Made by a program: the position numbers and the translations under genes | The notes under the pieces: generated by a model | Told to the model about the DNA's origin: nothing | Databases searched by the model: none | What the model saw: the letters and a program-made list of their open reading frames with translations, nothing else | From: CAZMCT01 sp964564785 | Lineage (GTDB): Bacteria; Planctomycetota; Phycisphaerae; UBA1845; Fen-1342 | Assembly (NCBI GenBank): GCA_964564785.1 | Contig: CAZMCT010000141.1 | Span: 1-9,201, forward strand | DNA: 9,201 nt | Direction of reading: 5' to 3' | Shown here: positions 5,956 to 9,201 of the stretch, piece after piece | Position numbering within the stretch: position 1 is the stretch's first letter | Layout of the letters: the number at the start of each line of letters is the position of its first letter

Positions 5956-5964
5956 ATATTAGCA
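5956..5964 (-). promoter_or_regulatory. Probable extended -10 promoter for hisS
   Basis: Read on the minus strand, this is TGCTAATAT: a TAATAT hexamer (5/6 to TATAAT) preceded by TGC, an extended -10. It is the only AT-rich spot just upstream of hisS and would give a leader of roughly 40 bases. I see no good -35; the sequence at the right distance reads TGTCCC. Confidence 0.45.
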
Positions 5965-6119
5965 GCCCGTCGAAAAAGGGGACAGGCACAGCGGGAGCGG
6001 CTGTGAACGCTACCGTGGCGGTGAGTTGACGGACCCAGCCCCCTCTGGTAGCGGGCTGTCACGGCGACCGGAAGGGGGTTCAATCCGGGCGGGGCGGCGA
6101 TTGACGAGTCAGATAATGC

Positions 6120-6148
6120 TTGAGTCGGGGCGGTGCGCGCGGTATTCT
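6120..6148 (+). promoter_or_regulatory. Probable sigma70-type promoter for the 6302 gene
   Basis: TTGAGT (6120-6125) and TATTCT (6143-6148) are 17 bases apart and each matches consensus at four of six positions. Transcription would start near 6155 and leave a leader of nearly 150 bases. I found no riboswitch-like fold in that leader. The rest of the 5910-6301 divergent region shows nothing else beyond the hisS promoter. Confidence 0.5.
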
Positions 6149-6301
6149 ATTGGACGCCGGATGCCTGGGGTGAGGGGGGGATTCGGGGGTCGACAATCCT
6201 CGGCGGACCGCAAGCCGAGGAACAGGTCAGGCGGACTCGAGCGTGCCGGGCGGCGGGATCCTGCCGCGCGAACGATGGTGCGCTCCGTGAGGGAGAAGAT
6301 G

Positions 6302-7450
6302 ATGCACACGCGGCGCATGCTGGTCGGATTCGGGCTGGCGGGCGTGCTGAGCGGCACGGCGGCGGGGGAGTGGGTCTTCGGTCCTCCCACGCTGATCCAT
6401 GCCTACGGCGACAACCCGAGCCTGTGGAACGGGACGGTCGCGTTCGTGGACACGACGAGCGCGTCGATCGGCTTCTACGACGGGAGCCAAGTCGTGCCGA
6501 TCTACGACTCCGGCACGCTGTACTGCTTTGCGCCGTCGAACGCGAACGGGACCGTGGCCTGGCGCACGAGCATGGGCAGCGTGAACACGAACGAGATCTT
6601 CTACTGGACGGGGGGCGCGGTAGAGAATCTGACGAATTCGCCGGGCGTGAGCGATGCGGAGGTCTCGGTCGGCAGCAATGGCGACATGATCTGGAGCGTG
6701 CAGTTCGGCTGGCTGATGTACTACGACGCGTCGGAGGATCGCATTTCGCCTCTGAACGTGCGGGGGCGCTACCCCTCGCTGTGGATTCGGGAGGATGGCA
6801 CGGCGACGTACGCATTCCAGGATCCCGACACGTTTGACGTGGTGTACAACTACGGTTCGGGCTCGTTTGTGCTCGGGCCGGGGCTGGGGCAGGGCACCGA
6901 CCTGAAGGCCCGCCCGTCGCTCAAGGACGGCTTCGTGGCGTGGATCGGTCCCGGGGTGGGCGACACGTTCACCGCGGGCGAGCTGTTCGTCTGGGACGGC
7001 GTGGACGTGCAGCGGCTGACGAACGATGACGCCGTGGGCGGCCGGGCGGACGATTTCCCGAGCGTCTGGCGGCGGACGGTGGTCTGGCAGCGGGCTCCGA
7101 ATTCGGCGACGCAGACGCGGATATTCTTCTGGGACGGTGAAGTGATCCGCCAGCTGACGAACACGCGGACTTCGTCCCCGAGCTTCAACCACGGCCAACT
7201 CGCGTGGGTGGACTGGTCGAGCGGCCTGTACATCGCGACGCTGGCGCCGCCCATGGAGCCCGGCGACTGCGACAACGACGGCGAGTACACGGCGGCCGAC
7301 GCCGAGGCGGTGCTCTCCTGCCTGGGCGGGCCGGAAATCCCGATCACGTCCGAGTGCGCGTGCGGCGACTTCGATCAGGACAGCGACGCCGACATGCACG
7401 ACCTCGCGCAGTTCGCGCCCGTGTTCGTCAGCAATGTGGCGGAGCAATAA
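6302..7450 (+). CDS. Secreted TolB-like beta-propeller protein with C-terminal dockerin-like EF-hand pair
   Basis: ATG 6302 has AGGGAG (6290-6295) six bases upstream; ATG 6299 is the alternative. The far upstream in-frame start at 6026 would add an unlikely Arg/Gly-rich leader. The 382-residue product begins with a signal peptide (MHTRRMLVGFGLAGVLSGTAAG, cleavage near residue 22). Residues of about 35-315 contain repeated blades of the type NGTVAW...EIFYW.GG...NLTN, seen clearly as FVAWIG...LFVWDGVDVQRLTND and VVWQRA...IFFWDGEVIRQLTN, as in TolB/WD40-like propellers. Residues 320-371 carry two calcium-loop-like segments, GDCDNDGEYTAADAEAVLSC and GDFDQDSDADMHDLAQF, resembling a type I dockerin pair. 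Planctomycetes often carry such tails on secreted proteins without any cellulosome, so cohesin binding should not be assumed. The specific function is unknown. Confidence 0.85.
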   Translation: MHTRRMLVGFGLAGVLSGTAAGEWVFGPPTLIHAYGDNPSLWNGTVAFVDTTSASIGFYDGSQVVPIYDSGTLYCFAPSNANGTVAWRTSMGSVNTNEIFYWTGGAVENLTNSPGVSDAEVSVGSNGDMIWSVQFGWLMYYDASEDRISPLNVRGRYPSLWIREDGTATYAFQDPDTFDVVYNYGSGSFVLGPGLGQGTDLKARPSLKDGFVAWIGPGVGDTFTAGELFVWDGVDVQRLTNDDAVGGRADDFPSVWRRTVVWQRAPNSATQTRIFFWDGEVIRQLTNTRTSSPSFNHGQLAWVDWSSGLYIATLAPPMEPGDCDNDGEYTAADAEAVLSCLGGPEIPITSECACGDFDQDSDADMHDLAQFAPVFVSNVAEQ

Positions 7451-7592
7451 GGCGGCCTCGAAATCCGGGCGGCGCGCCGGGCCGAGCCGCATCCGATAAC
7501 GCGATTTGAGCCTGCGGCCGCGGCAGAGTTGCCCGGCCGACTCGGGGGACCCTACAGTTTCGAGAGGCCGCACGGCGTGTCGCGCGCGCCGG

Positions 7593-7614
7593 CCATCCGT
7601 TTTTGATGGATTTT
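7593..7614 (+). terminator. Weak possible terminator-like hairpin
   Basis: CCATC (7593-7597) pairs with GATGG (7605-7609) around a T-rich loop and is followed by ATTTT. The stem is short, it lies more than 140 bases after the previous stop codon, and it could be chance. Nothing else is visible in the 7451-7676 gap. Confidence 0.2.
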
Positions 7615-7676
7615 CAGGCAGCGCCGGATCGAGCTGACGCGGCGTCGGCGGCTCTGGCTTGACGGGAGTCGGCTGA

Positions 7677-8783
7677 GTGAGTTCAGATCGCGACGAGCAG
7701 CGGGAAGCGGGGGCGGCCGGGCCGCGGCCGGATGCGCCGCCACAGCCGACGAGTGATCTGAATGTTGTGCGGATGCGGTCGCTGGTGCCGCCGCGGCGGA
7801 TCCGCGCGGACCTGCCGGTGACGCCGGCCGCGAATCGGACGGTGGTGGCGGGGCGCGAAGCGGTGAAGGCGATCCTGGGGGGCGGCGATCGGCGGCTGCT
7901 GGTGATCGTCGGGCCGTGCTCGATCCACGACGAGCGTGCGGCGTACGAGTATGCGGGCCGACTGGTCGAGCTGCGGCGTGAGTTGGCGGACCGGTTGTGC
8001 GTGGTGATGCGGGTGTATTTCGAGAAGCCGCGCACGGTGACGGGCTGGAAGGGACTGATCAATGACCCGCACCTGGACGGCTCGTTCGACATGGAGAGCG
8101 GGCTGCGGACGGCGCGGCGAATTCTGCGGTATATGGGCGAACTGGGGCTGCCGGCGGGGACGGAGATGCTGGACCCGATCACGCCGCAGTACATCGCGGA
8201 TCTGGTGACGTGGGCGGCGATCGGGGCGCGGACGACGGAGTCTCAGACGCACCGGCAGATGGCGAGCGGCCTGTCGATGCCGGTGGGGTTCAAGAACGGG
8301 ACGGACGGCAATTTGCAGATCGCGGTGGACGCGATGCGATCGGCTCGGAATCGGCACAGTTTTCTGGGCATCGACGAGGACGGCGGCACGGCCATCATCG
8401 ACACGCGCGGCAATCCGTGGACGCATCTGATCCTGCGTGGCGGGCGGAACGGGCCGAATTACGATCCGGCCGCGGTGGCGGAAGCGGAGGCCGCGCTGCG
8501 GGGCGCGGGCCTGCCGGCCGCGGTGATGGTGGATTGCAGCCACGCGAACGCGGGCAAGAAGTACCAAAACCAGGCGGCGGTATGGCACAGCGCGGTTGCG
8601 CAGCGGGCCGCCGGCAACACGGCGTTGATCGGACTGATGTTGGAAAGCAATCTGGAAGCGGGGGCCCAGACACTGGGGGATGACCCGCGGCTGCTGCGCT
8701 ACGGCGTTTCAATCACCGATGAGTGCATCGGGTGGGAAGAGACGGAGAAGCTGTTGCGCGCGGCGCACGCGGCGCTGGGGTGA
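7677..8783 (+). CDS. aroG: 3-deoxy-7-phosphoheptulonate synthase (DAHP synthase), class I AroG/AroF/AroH type
   Basis: It condenses phosphoenolpyruvate and erythrose 4-phosphate into DAHP, the first step of the shikimate pathway, in the cytoplasm. GTG 7677 has GGGAG (7664-7668) eight bases upstream. Starting there, DLNVVRMRSLVPP aligns with the N-terminus of E. coli AroG, so the start is well supported. The 368 residues keep all metal ligands (C81, H289, E323, D348) and substrate residues (R112, K117, R185, K206, R254), in VIVGPCSIHD, MRVYFEKPR, VGFKNGTDG, LILRGG, DCSHAN and SITDECIGWE. By ungapped alignment (offset 20 to AroG), several feedback-pocket positions are similar: D27, V30, P170, M195, L199, S200, F229, I241. 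It may therefore be feedback-inhibited, but which amino acid acts cannot be read from this. The choice among aroG, aroF and aroH is nominal. No other aromatic-pathway gene is in the window. Confidence 0.96.
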   Translation: MSSDRDEQREAGAAGPRPDAPPQPTSDLNVVRMRSLVPPRRIRADLPVTPAANRTVVAGREAVKAILGGGDRRLLVIVGPCSIHDERAAYEYAGRLVELRRELADRLCVVMRVYFEKPRTVTGWKGLINDPHLDGSFDMESGLRTARRILRYMGELGLPAGTEMLDPITPQYIADLVTWAAIGARTTESQTHRQMASGLSMPVGFKNGTDGNLQIAVDAMRSARNRHSFLGIDEDGGTAIIDTRGNPWTHLILRGGRNGPNYDPAAVAEAEAALRGAGLPAAVMVDCSHANAGKKYQNQAAVWHSAVAQRAAGNTALIGLMLESNLEAGAQTLGDDPRLLRYGVSITDECIGWEETEKLLRAAHAALG

Positions 8784-8887
8784 ATCGGTGGGGGATCGGG
8801 TTGGCGCCCCGGAGGCGGCCCCGACGCGGGGGTCCGCCAGGTGTGCCGTAGGTCTCGGTCGGGCCGGGTGTTGCGTGGAATCCCGAG

Positions 8888-8896
8888 TGCTATAAT
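8888..8896 (+). promoter_or_regulatory. Strong extended -10 promoter for the 8951 gene
   Basis: TGC followed by a perfect TATAAT (8891-8896) is an ideal extended -10 element. The best -35-like TTGCGT (8871-8876) is only 14 bases away, so the promoter probably depends on the extended -10. Transcription would start near 8903, about 48 bases before the ATG at 8951. The rest of the 8784-8950 gap shows nothing more. Confidence 0.65.
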
Positions 8897-8950
8897 GCCG
8901 CCCGGCACGCGCGGAGTCGCGCGGAGCGGGCTCTTATTCGAGGCCGACCA

Positions 8951-9201
8951 ATGCGCACGGAAGTGAAAATCGGAATCCTCGCCGCACTTGTCGTCATCGC
9001 ACTCGGGGCCGTGTTCTTCGTCAACCAGGGAAAGAAGAACGACAAGACCACCAATGTGCTGCCAATCAACGCGCCGGCCGAACGTGTGGCGGCCACCCCG
9101 GCACGCACCGAGCCGCCGAAGGCGGGCACGCCGGGCCGTTCCCCCGTGACGACCCCGGGCGCCGTCACGCCGCGGCAGCCCGCGGCGACACCGGCCAAGC
9201 C
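8951..9201 (+). CDS. Membrane-anchored Pro/Thr-rich protein, N-terminal fragment (possible LysM-type protein)
   Basis: ATG 8951 has a weak GAGG (8940-8943) seven bases upstream and follows a clear promoter. The 83 visible residues open with MRTEVKIGILAAL and a single hydrophobic helix (about 8-24, IGILAALVVIALGAVFF). A charged NQGKKNDK then follows, and from about residue 40 a linker rich in Pro, Thr, Ala and Gly. The frame is open to the window's end, so the functional domain is missing. Planctomycete proteins with this kind of anchor and linker often end in a LysM peptidoglycan-binding domain; this is inference from memory. The first residues also resemble MlaD/MCE proteins, but the Pro/Thr-rich linker after the helix does not fit that family. 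Expected topology: N-terminus inside, the rest outside the membrane. Confidence 0.7.
   Translation, partial: MRTEVKIGILAALVVIALGAVFFVNQGKKNDKTTNVLPINAPAERVAATPARTEPPKAGTPGRSPVTTPGAVTPRQPAATPAK

Noticed and set aside
4374..6029. Long + strand frame opposite hisS
   Set aside because: It is an antisense shadow of a securely identified HisRS and carries no recognisable domain of its own.
6101..6117. TTGACG with GATAAT as a promoter
   Set aside because: The two hexamers are only five bases apart, so they cannot act as a -35/-10 pair. TTGAGT and TATTCT just downstream have the correct 17-base spacing.
6227..8194. Minus-strand frame of about 650 codons opposite the propeller and DAHP synthase genes
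   Set aside because: It spans two clear + strand genes and the gap between them, and its product is low-complexity and Arg-rich. DAHP synthase on the other strand is certain.

Overview
The window is GC-rich DNA that most resembles a member of Planctomycetota, probably Phycisphaerae-like or uncultured. The clues are indirect. A secreted beta-propeller protein ends in a dockerin-like EF-hand pair. A GH9 cellulase is followed by a second secreted beta-strand-rich protein. The non-coding DNA is crowded with short hairpin repeats of a kind I associate with this phylum. A run of exactly 100 Ns inside a tandem repeat shows that this is a scaffolded draft assembly.

Layout, left to right. Positions 1-115 are repeat-like DNA. 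A secreted GH9 glycoside hydrolase (about 116-1957, +) follows, with repeat DNA at its 5' end, apparently inside its catalytic domain, and at its 3' end. Positions 1958-2172 hold a 14-bp-period GTAGCGA repeat and a set of GC-rich hairpins. A secreted protein of unknown function (2173-3759, +) has an N-terminal carboxypeptidase-regulatory-like domain and a probable beta-propeller. The convergent intergenic region 3760-4436 is packed with 7-8 bp-stem hairpins, a 12-bp tandem repeat, and a 34-bp tandem array broken by the gap. Histidyl-tRNA synthetase (4437-5909, -) comes next. Then come a divergent promoter region, a secreted TolB-like propeller protein with a dockerin-like tail (6302-7450, +), a class I DAHP synthase (7677-8783, +), a near-consensus promoter at about 8888-8896, and the N-terminus of a membrane-anchored Pro/Thr-rich protein (8951 to beyond the window edge).

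The genes do not form one pathway. The GH9 enzyme and the protein after it could form a small polysaccharide-degradation set, though 215 bp of repeat-rich DNA separates them. HisRS (translation) and DAHP synthase (entry to the shikimate pathway) are housekeeping genes with all key active-site residues visible. I see no defence system, CRISPR array, transposase, RNA gene or biosynthetic cluster. The most notable content is the repeat biology: a family of short hairpins with constant stem length and variable sequence, a two-type alternating 34-bp array, and repeat elements that appear to have been read in frame as parts of a secreted enzyme, including its signal peptide.
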